Source: an uncultured Lachnospiraceae bacterium (GTDB lineage: Bacteria; Bacillota; Clostridia; Lachnospirales; Lachnospiraceae). From it: a DNA stretch of 41,455 nt. Position numbers and translations under genes: made by a program. Of this stretch, positions 1 to 7,412 are shown piece after piece. Numbering within the stretch: the first letter of the stretch is position 1; each line of letters starts with the position of its first letter. The notes beneath the pieces were generated by a model. That model was not told the origin of the DNA. It did not search any database and saw nothing but the letters and a program-made list of their open reading frames with translations. Location: the NCBI GenBank assembly GCA_902772635.1, contig CACYBK010000083.1, positions 1-41,455 of the forward strand. Reading direction: 5' to 3'.

Positions 1-77
1 GATGAGACTTGAACTCACACGAGATTGCTCCCACAAGATCCTTAGTCTTGCTCGTCTGCCAATTCCGACACTTCCGC
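1..77 (-). tRNA. tRNA-Leu (anticodon AAG), 3' end outside the window
   Basis: Read on the minus strand from position 77, the sequence folds as a tRNA. The acceptor 5' strand is GCGGAAG, the D-stem TCG pairs with CGA, and the anticodon stem CAAGA/TCTTG closes the seven-base loop CTAAGGA, giving anticodon AAG. A long variable arm typical of class II leucine tRNAs follows, then a T-arm with loop TTCAAGT. The window ends one base into the 3' acceptor strand, so the last several bases and any CCA are not seen. Anticodon AAG implies A34, expected to be deaminated to inosine in order to read CUU and CUC. That chemistry is known for bacterial tRNA-Arg(ACG) and is inferred here. Confidence 0.93.
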
Positions 78-104
78 ATCGCGCCTTGTTCAACGCGCTT
101 TGCT

Positions 105-133
105 ATATTATCAAAAACGCTATTGCTTGTCAA
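105..133 (-). promoter_or_regulatory. Sigma-A type promoter of the tRNA-Leu gene
   Basis: On the minus strand a perfect TTGACA (plus positions 128-133) is separated by exactly 17 bases from TAATAT (105-110). The expected start point is about 97-99, some 20 bases upstream of the mature tRNA 5' end at 77. This is the best-matching promoter in the window. Confidence 0.85.
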
Positions 134-148
134 GGCGGATTTTCAAAA

Positions 149-207
149 TGGTCCCTTGACTCCGTCCCCGCGTCACTTTGGGGACAAAAGAACCGTCACA
201 CTGTCAC
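149..207. repeat. Copy 1 of a dispersed GC-rich repeat
   Basis: This stretch contains the phrase CCCTTGACTCCGTCCCC, followed by a GGGGACAAAAGAACCGTCAC type phrase. The first phrase recurs in both orientations at 1141-1211. The second recurs, diverged, at 24016-24075. It lies between the tRNA promoter and the 3' end of the small minus-strand gene at 211-432. Nothing here looks coding. It is probably a small non-autonomous mobile or REP-like element. Confidence 0.7.
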
Positions 208-210
208 TAT

Positions 211-432
211 TCAGCCCAGCATCCCCGTGATCTTTCCTACTGCATCAGCAACGCCGCCGGCGGGAAGCTTGTCCTTGATCTGGTCGGCGATATTCTTGAT
301 ATCATCCGCCGAGAAATTCTCTCCGACAAGGCTCTTTACCGTACCGATAGGATCGCCCTTGAACTTCGAAAGAAGATCGGGGTCTCCGGTAAACTTTGCA
401 ACGAGCTTTGCAACTTCAGCTTTGATGTCCAT
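211..432 (-). CDS. Small helical protein of unknown function, 73 aa
   Basis: This encodes a short, charged, probably all-helical protein with no membrane segment. It begins MDIKAEVAKLVAKF, contains GDPDLL and GDPIGTVKSL segments, and ends with LPAGGVADAVGKITGMLG. The ATG at 430-432 is preceded by a strong AAGGAGGA ribosome binding site, so the gene is credible despite its size. It lies 38 bases downstream of the PAS gene on the same strand and may be co-transcribed with it. I do not recognise a named family with certainty. The 'FxxDPxxxxKSLxG...DDI' layout loosely recalls leader-like small proteins of Clostridia. The Gly-Gly at residues 59-60 followed by 13 residues could be a cleavage site or chance. 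Confidence 0.72.
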   Translation of the reverse strand: MDIKAEVAKLVAKFTGDPDLLSKFKGDPIGTVKSLVGENFSADDIKNIADQIKDKLPAGGVADAVGKITGMLG

Positions 433-470
433 TTGTCATCCTCCTTTTAAAATCAGTGTTAATATACATT

Positions 471-1040
471 TCACTTCATCTTTTTGATCTCAGCTATCGC
501 CGCCTTTGCGTCCTCGCTCAGCGAAGCTCCCTCAAGCGACGAAACGAGCTTATCAGCAGCTGCTTCGAGATGCTCATATTTTTCTCTCGAGATCAGCTCG
601 GTCTTTTGCTTTGTGATATCCGAGATGAAAACATAATATAGATCGCCGTACTCCGGACTGTAGCCGAAATGCCCGTAATCATCCACCCAGCGTATCTCCC
701 CGTCCTTTCTTATGATGCGGTACTCAACGTGGTCAAAGCTGTCGCCTTCGTCCGAGTCGATCTGTGAATCGATGGAGCCCTGGATCAGATGGAAGTCGTC
801 GGGATGCACCATTCCATTGAAGGTGAAGCCCGTGAGTTCCTTGAATTCGTCGATGTCCCTGCAGCCGTAGATATCGCATACTCGCTGGTTTGCGTATATC
901 AGTTCCCTTTTCTCATCCTCTTTGTAAATGAAAAAACCTCCGGGAATAACGCTCGACATCTGCCATACCACGGGCAGTGTGTATTTTGTGAGTGAAAAAT
1001 CGTCAGAATAGCGCTCCCTGCGCGAAGTGTTTGCAGCCAA
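471..1040 (-). CDS. PAS-domain protein, 189 aa
   Basis: One PAS fold of the PAS_3 type occupies roughly residues 25-150. Seen in order are a sensor strand (GGFFIYKEDEKRELIYANQRV), the CDIYGCRD segment, HPDD, the EYRIIRKDGEIRWVDDYG strand pair and the closing YVFISDITKQK motif that usually leads into an effector. The C-terminal 45 residues are a charged helix with no recognisable kinase, GGDEF, EAL or DNA-binding domain, so it looks like a stand-alone sensor or an adaptor. The start is a TTG at 1038-1040, 8 bases after GGGAGGA; no ATG fits as well. Ligand and partner are unknown. The small gene at 211-432 follows on the same strand. Confidence 0.82.
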   Translation of the reverse strand: MAANTSRRERYSDDFSLTKYTLPVVWQMSSVIPGGFFIYKEDEKRELIYANQRVCDIYGCRDIDEFKELTGFTFNGMVHPDDFHLIQGSIDSQIDSDEGDSFDHVEYRIIRKDGEIRWVDDYGHFGYSPEYGDLYYVFISDITKQKTELISREKYEHLEAAADKLVSSLEGASLSEDAKAAIAEIKKMK

Positions 1041-1140
1041 CTTTTATCCTCCCTTCATCTATGGCACAAAACCGCCTTTCCCGATTATACACTATCCCGA
1101 CGACTTGCGGAAGACGGCAGGCTATTTTATAATAGCAAAA

Positions 1141-1258
1141 TGGTCCCAGGGGACGGAGTCAAGGGACCATTTTTTCAAAAAATGAACCCTTGACTCCGTC
1201 CCCTGGGACCAAAAAACCCTGGGACCAAAAAAACCGGGACCCAAAACCCGGGACTTAA
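1141..1258. repeat. Copy 2 of the dispersed repeat: perfect 25-bp inverted repeat plus decayed copies
   Basis: Positions 1141-1165 and 1187-1211 are exact reverse complements over 25 bases, and the 21-base spacer contains a further A/T palindrome (ATTTTTTC/AAAAAAT). Degenerate phrases (CCCTGGGACC, CCGGGACCC, CCCGGGAC) continue to about 1255. The arms carry the same core (TTGACTCCGTCCCC) as copy 1. The element fills most of the 242-base region between the divergently transcribed PAS gene and cysE. It therefore faces the start of both genes and is not a 3' terminator of either. Its structure is that of a foldback or MITE-like element. Confidence 0.85.
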
Positions 1259-1282
1259 AACATACACGAAAGGCCATTCAAA

Positions 1283-2281
1283 ATGTCAGAAGAATTAAAA
1301 ACAAACGATCCGCTTTCAGACTGCGGCTGCGAGAGCAAAAGAGTAGTCCAGTCCGAATATGACAGAAATATGGAAGTCGACCTTCTCGTAAAGCGCATAC
1401 TCAAGGATTACGAAGGCGGGCGCGACATTGACAAGACCGACTTTTACGACCGGCCCGGCCGCGAAGCCGTCCACAATATCACGGACAACCTCATCAGGAT
1501 CGTATTTCCGGGCTTCTACCGCGACAAGACCTTCAAGAGCTACAATGCCTACGGGAATCTGACTGTCCTGATCGAAGATGTCATTTACAATCTCTCAAAG
1601 CAGATCGCAAAGGTAATGAAATACATAAGCGACGGGAAGGATCTTGACGAAAAGATGCTTCAGAGCCAGGCTCACTGCATGGCAGTGACCTTCTGCAACC
1701 GCATCCCGAATGTCCGTGCAGTCTTGAATACCGACCTCGAAGCCACTTATGACGGCGATCCCGCGGCCTACAACAAGGACGAGATCGTGTTGTCCTACCC
1801 GGGTCTTCTCGCAACAACCGTGAACCGCCTCGCGCACGAGCTCTTTCTTCTGAAGATCCCGCTCATCCCGAGGATAATGACCGAATACGCCCATTCCCGC
1901 ACCGGCATCGACATCCATCCGGCGGCCACGATCGGCTCTTATTTCTTTATCGACCACGGCACGGGCATCGTGGTGGGTTCGACCACGGAGATCGGAAACC
2001 ACGTGAAGATATATCAGGGTGTGACGCTCGGCGCGCTTTCGACTTCTGAAGGCCACGCGCTCCACGGGATCAAGCGTCATCCTACTATCAAAGATAATGT
2101 CACAATATACTCCGGCGCTTCTATCCTCGGCGGCGACACAGTGATAGGCGAAAATTCCGTCATCGGTTCAAATGTCTTCATTACGCATTCGATCCCTCCG
2201 GATACCCGCGTTACCATCAAAAATCAGGAGCAGACCTACCGCGCGAAGGACGGCTCCATGATATTCAGGGACAACAAATGA
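1283..2281 (+). CDS. cysE: Serine O-acetyltransferase
   Basis: This enzyme transfers acetyl from acetyl-CoA to L-serine, giving O-acetylserine, the first step of cysteine synthesis in the cytosol. The C-terminal half (about residues 190-315) is a left-handed beta-helix of hexapeptide repeats, with the SAT signature DIHPAATIGSYFFIDHGTGIV and the following GNHVKIYQGVTLGALS. At 332 residues it is longer than the short Bacillus-type enzyme. The extra N-terminal helical region (about 1-180) is usual for the longer type found in Clostridia and plants. The ATG has only a weak upstream GAAAGG. It overlaps the next gene by ATGA. No cysteine synthase lies nearby. The upstream region carries a large inverted repeat that could affect its transcription. 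Confidence 0.93.
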   Translation: MSEELKTNDPLSDCGCESKRVVQSEYDRNMEVDLLVKRILKDYEGGRDIDKTDFYDRPGREAVHNITDNLIRIVFPGFYRDKTFKSYNAYGNLTVLIEDVIYNLSKQIAKVMKYISDGKDLDEKMLQSQAHCMAVTFCNRIPNVRAVLNTDLEATYDGDPAAYNKDEIVLSYPGLLATTVNRLAHELFLLKIPLIPRIMTEYAHSRTGIDIHPAATIGSYFFIDHGTGIVVGSTTEIGNHVKIYQGVTLGALSTSEGHALHGIKRHPTIKDNVTIYSGASILGGDTVIGENSVIGSNVFITHSIPPDTRVTIKNQEQTYRAKDGSMIFRDNK

Positions 2282-3177
2282 CTCCTGAAAAAAAACGACT
2301 TATCACAAAACTGCGGCTGAAAGACGCTCTCATAATCATTCTTGGCTCGACCCTTCTCACGATCGCTGTCAAGTATATCCTGGACCCCTCCGGCCTCGTG
2401 ACCGGAGGCGTTTCCGGTCTTGCCATTATTGTAAAGAGCCTCTCCGGGAAGTATCTTTCACTTGAGATCCCGCTCTGGGTCACAAACGTGGCGCTTAATG
2501 TCCCGATCTTTCTTTACGCCTGGGCAAAGGACGGGGCGCGCTCCCTCGTCCGGACAGGGCTTGCCTTTGCGGTGAACTCGATCGAGCTTTGGATCTTCCC
2601 CGATAATCAGCTTTTCCCGATCGACAATCTTTTTCTCGTCGCACTTTTCGGCGGCCTTCTTTTCGGGCTCTCTTCCGGGATCCTGCTTTCCGTACGCGCG
2701 ACCAGCGGCGGCACGGATCTTCTCGGAAAGGCGCTCCATAGGACCTTCCGGAGCGTATCTGTCGGAACCCTTATCCAAATACTTGACGGGATAGTCGTAG
2801 TCCTGGGCTTCCTTACCTTCGGTCTTGAAAAGTCGCTCTATGCCCTGTTTTCGATATTTATAATGGGGCGTCTCACGGATCTGGTGGTAGACACCGGAAA
2901 GAAAGCAAAGATGTGCATGATCTTTTCGGAGTCCTTGAACGACATAGCGGATTCGATAATCAATGACCTTAACCGGGGCTGCACATCCCTTCACGCGACA
3001 GGCATGTATTCGGGGAAGGACAAAAATGTCCTCCTCTGCGTCTGCTCAAAGAACGACCTTCCGCTCGTGAAGGACATCGTGAAGCTGCACGACCCGAAGG
3101 CCTTTTTCATTATCTCAAATATCAGCGAGGCGATGGGAGAGGGCTTCTCGTCCCTCAAAAACGGCAACGCGCTATAA
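2278..3177 (+). CDS. YitT-family membrane protein
   Basis: This is a predicted integral membrane protein of the YitT type (five or six hydrophobic segments, DUF161/YitT_membrane, about residues 10-205) followed by a soluble DUF2179 domain (about 215-290). The GGVSGLAIIVKSLSG and SVRATSGGTDLLGK segments are typical of the family. The C-terminal part contains CSKNDLPLVKDIVKLHDPKAFF, the usual ending. Its substrate is not established. It is translationally coupled to cysE through an ATGA overlap, so it may act on sulfur or amino-acid compounds; that is inference from context only. Length (299 aa) is normal. Confidence 0.9.
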   Translation: MTPEKKRLITKLRLKDALIIILGSTLLTIAVKYILDPSGLVTGGVSGLAIIVKSLSGKYLSLEIPLWVTNVALNVPIFLYAWAKDGARSLVRTGLAFAVNSIELWIFPDNQLFPIDNLFLVALFGGLLFGLSSGILLSVRATSGGTDLLGKALHRTFRSVSVGTLIQILDGIVVVLGFLTFGLEKSLYALFSIFIMGRLTDLVVDTGKKAKMCMIFSESLNDIADSIINDLNRGCTSLHATGMYSGKDKNVLLCVCSKNDLPLVKDIVKLHDPKAFFIISNISEAMGEGFSSLKNGNAL

Positions 3178-3254
3178 CCAAAGCCGCCTGATCCACCGAT
3201 AAACAAAACGCGCTATAACCAAAGCCACCTGATCCGCCGATCAACAAAACGCGC
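3166..3254. repeat. 41-bp tandem repeat, two copies plus a partial third
   Basis: Copy 1 (3166-3206) and copy 2 (3207-3247) are aligned without gaps and differ at three positions; a third start (AACGCGC) follows at 3248. Copy 1 begins inside the last codons of the YitT gene and includes its stop codon. The 133-base gap to murE holds this repeat and nothing else I can name. No T-run follows, so it does not look like an intrinsic terminator. Confidence 0.85.
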
Positions 3255-3310
3255 ACTGAACAAAAACACTAGGAACCGCACCGCTTCACCAATTTAGAAA
3301 GGATCATCCC

Positions 3311-4792
3311 ATGAAGACCTTATCCGAACTCCTCACAGGCCTTGACTACCGCATCCTCCAGGGCAGCCTTGACATGATAGAAAAGACAGATATCACCGCC
3401 CTTATCTCTGATTCCCGCAAAGCCACAGAGGGCGCGCTCTTTGTCTGCATCAGGGGCGCCAATTGCGACGGCCACTCCTTTGCCGCGGCAGTTGCGGATG
3501 TCGGCGCAAAATGCCTGATCGTCGAGGAGCCCGTTGATGTGCGTAGCGACTGCATCGTCCTCAAAGTCAATAATTCCCGGAATGCCCTTGCCCTCCTTTC
3601 CGCAGCCTGGTTCGACCATCCGGACCGCTCTGTAAAAGTAATAGGCATCACAGGCACGAAAGGCAAGACCACGACCACCTACATGATCAAGAATATCCTT
3701 GAAAACGCCGGGAAAAAGGTGGGCCTCATCGGAACGATCGAGACCATCATCGGTGATGAGCACATCCCCTCAAAAAACACGACGCCCGAATCCTATGTCG
3801 TATTTGATTATCTTTCAAGGATGAGAGATGCCGGGATCGGCATCTGCGTAATGGAGGTAAGCTCCCAGGGCCTAATGCTCTCAAGGGTAGACGGCATTGA
3901 TTTTGAGATCGGGATATTTACAAATATCTCTCCCGACCACATCGGAAAGAACGAGCACAAGGATTTCGATGATTATCTTCACTGCAAGAGCCTGCTGTTT
4001 ACGAAGTGCAAAAAGGGCATCATAAATAATGACGATATCCACAAAACCGACATCATCAGGGACGCAACCTGCGAGATCGAGACCTTCGGGTTTTCGGGCG
4101 GCTGCGACTACCGCGCGACGGACCTCTCGTTCGAAAATGAGAGCGGCGCGCTTTCGATCAGATTCCATGTATCGGGGAAATGCGATCTTGACTGCACGGT
4201 CTCAATGCCGGGCCGCTTTTCCGCCATGAATTCGCTTGCCGCGATAGCGGTATGCAGGCACTTCAACGCATCCGAAGGCGACATCAAAAAAGCCCTCCAA
4301 AGTACAAAAGTGAAGGGCAGGATCGAAAGCTTCCCCCTCCCCGAAAAATACAACTGCACGGTACTTATTGACTATGCCCACAACGCTGTGAGCCTTGAAA
4401 GCCTGCTTGAAACCTTGAAGGAATATCAGCCAAAGCGCATAGTCACGCTCTTTGGCTGCGGCGGCAACAGGGCGGCAGAGCGCCGCTATGAGATGGGTGA
4501 GGTAAGCGGCCGCCTTTCCGACTTTACGATAATCACGAGCGACAATCCCCGCTTCGAGGACCCGCTTCAGATAATGAAGGACATTGAAACCGGGATCAAA
4601 AAGACGGCCGGCGAATATACGATGATCGAAGACCGCTTTTTGGCCATCAAATACGCCCTTTCAAATTCGAAGGATGGCGATGTCATAGTCCTTGCCGGAA
4701 AAGGGCATGAGGACTATCAGGAGATCAAAGGAAAGAAATACCCGATGGATGAGAGAGAGCTTCTTTCCCGCGCAGTAGAGGAGCTTTCCTGA
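3311..4792 (+). CDS. murE: UDP-MurNAc-tripeptide synthetase (meso-diaminopimelate type)
   Basis: This cytosolic Mur ligase adds the third residue of the peptidoglycan stem peptide to UDP-MurNAc-L-Ala-D-Glu, using ATP. The P-loop GTKGKTTT lies at about residues 115-122, with NTTPES after it and the C-terminal ligase domain containing DYAHN and GCGGNR. The specificity motif is DNPR (about 411-414), which in characterised MurE proteins marks meso-diaminopimelate rather than lysine as substrate. That agrees with dapF at 29329-30225. Length (493 aa) is normal. The ATG is preceded by AGAAAGGA. The gene is separate from the usual division and cell-wall cluster and leads into priA two bases downstream. 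Confidence 0.95.
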   Translation: MKTLSELLTGLDYRILQGSLDMIEKTDITALISDSRKATEGALFVCIRGANCDGHSFAAAVADVGAKCLIVEEPVDVRSDCIVLKVNNSRNALALLSAAWFDHPDRSVKVIGITGTKGKTTTTYMIKNILENAGKKVGLIGTIETIIGDEHIPSKNTTPESYVVFDYLSRMRDAGIGICVMEVSSQGLMLSRVDGIDFEIGIFTNISPDHIGKNEHKDFDDYLHCKSLLFTKCKKGIINNDDIHKTDIIRDATCEIETFGFSGGCDYRATDLSFENESGALSIRFHVSGKCDLDCTVSMPGRFSAMNSLAAIAVCRHFNASEGDIKKALQSTKVKGRIESFPLPEKYNCTVLIDYAHNAVSLESLLETLKEYQPKRIVTLFGCGGNRAAERRYEMGEVSGRLSDFTIITSDNPRFEDPLQIMKDIETGIKKTAGEYTMIEDRFLAIKYALSNSKDGDVIVLAGKGHEDYQEIKGKKYPMDERELLSRAVEELS

Positions 4793-4794
4793 AA

Positions 4795-6813
4795 TTGGGC
4801 AATTTCGCTGATATTATAATAGATCTTAATTCAAAGAGTCTTGACAAAACCTTTCAATACTCTGTGCCCGACGACCTGCTTCCCCTTATCTCTCCGGGAA
4901 CGCAGGTTGTAGTTCCTTTTGGGCAAAGAGAAATAAAAGGGATCGTTGTCTCTCTTTCCGATTCACCCAAAATTGATGAGAGCAAGCTGAAAGACATCAA
5001 GGAAGTCCCCAAAAAACAAAAAAAGATAATGGGCGACCTTCTTACACTCTCCTCCTGGATGAAGGAGTATTATGCCTGCACATTGAATCAGGCGCTTCGG
5101 ACCTGTCTTCCCGTAAAGGAAAAGACAGATCGGCGTCGAAAAAAAGCCCCGGAGCAGGAGAACGCAGCAAAGGCGCCTGAAATACCAAAGATCGAACCAA
5201 CCCTCTCAGACGCCCAGCAGAAGGCACTCGATACCTTCAAAAGCTCTTATGACAACGGCGATCGAAAGCCCTTCCTTCTCTACGGCGTGACAGGCTCCGG
5301 CAAGACAGAGGTCTATATCAAGATGATAGAGCACGTGCTTTCAATGGGAAAGCAGGCGATCGTCCTGATCCCGGAAATATCATTGACCTATCAGACCTTG
5401 TCACGCTTTTACTCCCGTTTTTTGGACAAGGTCGCAGTCATCCATTCAAGGCTTTCAAAGGGCGAGAGGTCATATTATTTTGAAAAGGCGGAGCGTGGAG
5501 AAGTCTCTGTAATGGTGGGACCGAGAAGCGCCCTGTTTACCCCGTTTCCGGACCTTGGCCTGATAATAACAGACGAAGAGCAGGAGCCCTCATACAAGAG
5601 CGAAAATGCCCCAAAGTACCACGCACGCGAGGTCGCATATGAAAGAGCAAAAATTACCAATTCCGCTCTCGTCTTTGGTTCCGCAACTCCTTCGCTTGAA
5701 ATATTTGAAGAAGTGAGGAAAGGAAATATCACGCTCCTTTCTCTTCCAAACAGGATCAATGACCGCAGAATGGCGCATACCGTGATAGTCGATATGAGGC
5801 AGGAGCTTAAGCGCGGCAATATGTCTATGCTCTCAAAGCAGCTTTCAGACGCCCTCACAGAGACTCTTCAAAAAAAAGAGCAGGCCATGCTGTTTTTGAA
5901 CCGCCGGGGGCTCATGGGCTTCATAAGTTGCCGCTCCTGCGGCCATGTGATAAAATGTCCCCATTGCGACGTTTCGCTGACATTGCACAGGGACAAAAGG
6001 CTCCATTGTCATTATTGCGGCTATTCAACCGACAATGTTGACAAGTGCCCGGAGTGCGGTTCAAAATACATAGGCTCCTTCAAGCCCGGGACTGAGAAGG
6101 TCGAGGCCTTTCTTAAGAAAAAATATGAAAATGCGCGTGTCCTTCGCATGGATCACGACACGACGCGCGAAAGGGATTCCTACGAAAAGCTCCTTTCAGC
6201 CTTTGCAGCAGGGGAAGCAGACATCCTGATCGGGACGCAGATGATAGTGAAGGGTCATGATTTTCCCAATGTCACATTGATGGGGATACTTGCCGCCGAC
6301 ATGTCACTTAATGCCCTTGATTTTCGGAGCGCGGAGCGGACCTTTGATCTCATTACCCAGGCCGCCGGACGCTCGGGCCGGGGCGAAAAGGAAGGTGTCG
6401 TCTTCATCCAGACCTACCGCCCGGACAGTTATGCGATCACCGCTGCCGCAGCGCAGGACTATGAAGCGTTTGAAAAAGAGGAAGCCGCGTATCGAAGATT
6501 AATGAGCTACCCGCCTTTTTCCCACATGCTCCTTCTTCAGTTCATCGGGAGAAAAAAGGAAAAGCTCATGGAAGCCGCGGAATTTACATTTTCGATCATC
6601 AGGGAAAATGACCCCGGGCTTTTTCTTATGCAGCCCCGCGATGCCGGGATATCAAAGATAGATGACGAATACAGGATGGCAGTGACAGCAAAGGATGACG
6701 ACAGAGGGCGCCTTGAAAACGCGGCAGCGCTTGTTTCAAATGCCCTCCTTACGGAAAAGGTCTTTTCACAGACAGAAGTTTTTTTTGATTTTGATCCCGT
6801 TCGCGGGTTCTAA
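4795..6813 (+). CDS. priA: Primosomal protein N' (replication restart helicase)
   Basis: PriA recognises stalled replication forks and reloads the replicative helicase. It has an N-terminal DNA-binding region (about 1-110), a DEAD-like helicase domain with Walker A GVTGSGKTE (about 161-169), and a zinc module between the two helicase lobes with CRSCG, CPHC, CHYCG and CPECG (about 380-425). The C-terminal lobe contains DILIGTQMIVKGHDFP and QAAGRSGRG. The Walker B motif reads DEEQ (about 260-263) where the classical family has DEEH. The start is a TTG two bases after the murE stop, with GAGGAG about 11 bases upstream. Length 672 aa is slightly shorter than the 730-800 of many homologues. Confidence 0.95.
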   Translation: MGNFADIIIDLNSKSLDKTFQYSVPDDLLPLISPGTQVVVPFGQREIKGIVVSLSDSPKIDESKLKDIKEVPKKQKKIMGDLLTLSSWMKEYYACTLNQALRTCLPVKEKTDRRRKKAPEQENAAKAPEIPKIEPTLSDAQQKALDTFKSSYDNGDRKPFLLYGVTGSGKTEVYIKMIEHVLSMGKQAIVLIPEISLTYQTLSRFYSRFLDKVAVIHSRLSKGERSYYFEKAERGEVSVMVGPRSALFTPFPDLGLIITDEEQEPSYKSENAPKYHAREVAYERAKITNSALVFGSATPSLEIFEEVRKGNITLLSLPNRINDRRMAHTVIVDMRQELKRGNMSMLSKQLSDALTETLQKKEQAMLFLNRRGLMGFISCRSCGHVIKCPHCDVSLTLHRDKRLHCHYCGYSTDNVDKCPECGSKYIGSFKPGTEKVEAFLKKKYENARVLRMDHDTTRERDSYEKLLSAFAAGEADILIGTQMIVKGHDFPNVTLMGILAADMSLNALDFRSAERTFDLITQAAGRSGRGEKEGVVFIQTYRPDSYAITAAAAQDYEAFEKEEAAYRRLMSYPPFSHMLLLQFIGRKKEKLMEAAEFTFSIIRENDPGLFLMQPRDAGISKIDDEYRMAVTAKDDDRGRLENAAALVSNALLTEKVFSQTEVFFDFDPVRGF

Positions 6814-6890
6814 AAAAACAAAAAAACGCGGACAAAAAAACCACCCGCCCCACAATACGCGGGTATCAAAACAGAAAGACAGGTAAATTC

Positions 6891-7412
6891 ATGGCACTTA
6901 GAGAGATAAGGCTCGAGGGAGACCCCGTGCTCACAAAAGAATGCAAAGCGGTCAAGGACCTTACCGAAAGGCAGAAGGTCCTCATCGAGGATATGCTTGA
7001 AACCATGTATGATGCGGATGGAGTAGGACTTGCGGCACCGCAGGTCGGAGTGCTCCGCCGTATATGCGTGATAGATGTCGGAGACGAGCACGGCCCTTAT
7101 ATCCTCATCAATCCAAAGATAATATCAAAAGAAGGCGAGCAGACAGGGCAGGAGGGCTGCCTCTCCGTGCCCGGCAAGGCAGGAAATGTGACGCGCCCCA
7201 TGAAGGTCAAAGTTGAAGCCAAGGACCTTGACATGAACACACAGACCTATGAAGGAGAAGGCCTCCTTGCGCGCGCCTTCTGCCACGAGATAGACCACCT
7301 CGACGGCCATATGTATACAGAGATCGCGGAAGGCCCCTTGTATGAAGTGAGACCTGAGGACGAAGAGGACGAAGAAGACGGATCAAACAACGGGAATGGT
7401 GACGATCTATGA
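6891..7412 (+). CDS. def: Peptide deformylase
   Basis: This metalloenzyme removes the N-formyl group from new proteins. All three family motifs are present: GVGLAAPQ (about 43-50), EGCLS (about 87-91, Cys metal ligand) and HEIDH (about 132-136, two His ligands and the catalytic Glu). The protein is of the shorter type common in Clostridia and ends in a very acidic tail (EDEEDEEDGSNNGNGDDL), which is not catalytic. It overlaps fmt by ATGA, pairing the enzyme that removes the formyl group with the one that supplies it. The start is supported by AAGACAGG upstream. Confidence 0.96.
   Translation: MALREIRLEGDPVLTKECKAVKDLTERQKVLIEDMLETMYDADGVGLAAPQVGVLRRICVIDVGDEHGPYILINPKIISKEGEQTGQEGCLSVPGKAGNVTRPMKVKVEAKDLDMNTQTYEGEGLLARAFCHEIDHLDGHMYTEIAEGPLYEVRPEDEEDEEDGSNNGNGDDL

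Noticed and set aside
2-487. 161-codon plus-strand open frame at the left end
   Set aside because: It runs antisense through the tRNA-Leu gene, the repeat and the small minus-strand gene, has no ribosome binding site and gives no recognisable protein.
1141-1211. Inverted repeat read as an intrinsic terminator
   Set aside because: It lies upstream of both flanking genes, which are transcribed away from it, so it does not follow any gene end.
6841-6864. ACCCGC/GCGGGT inverted repeat between priA and def
   Set aside because: Only six base pairs with no T-run; too weak to call a terminator.
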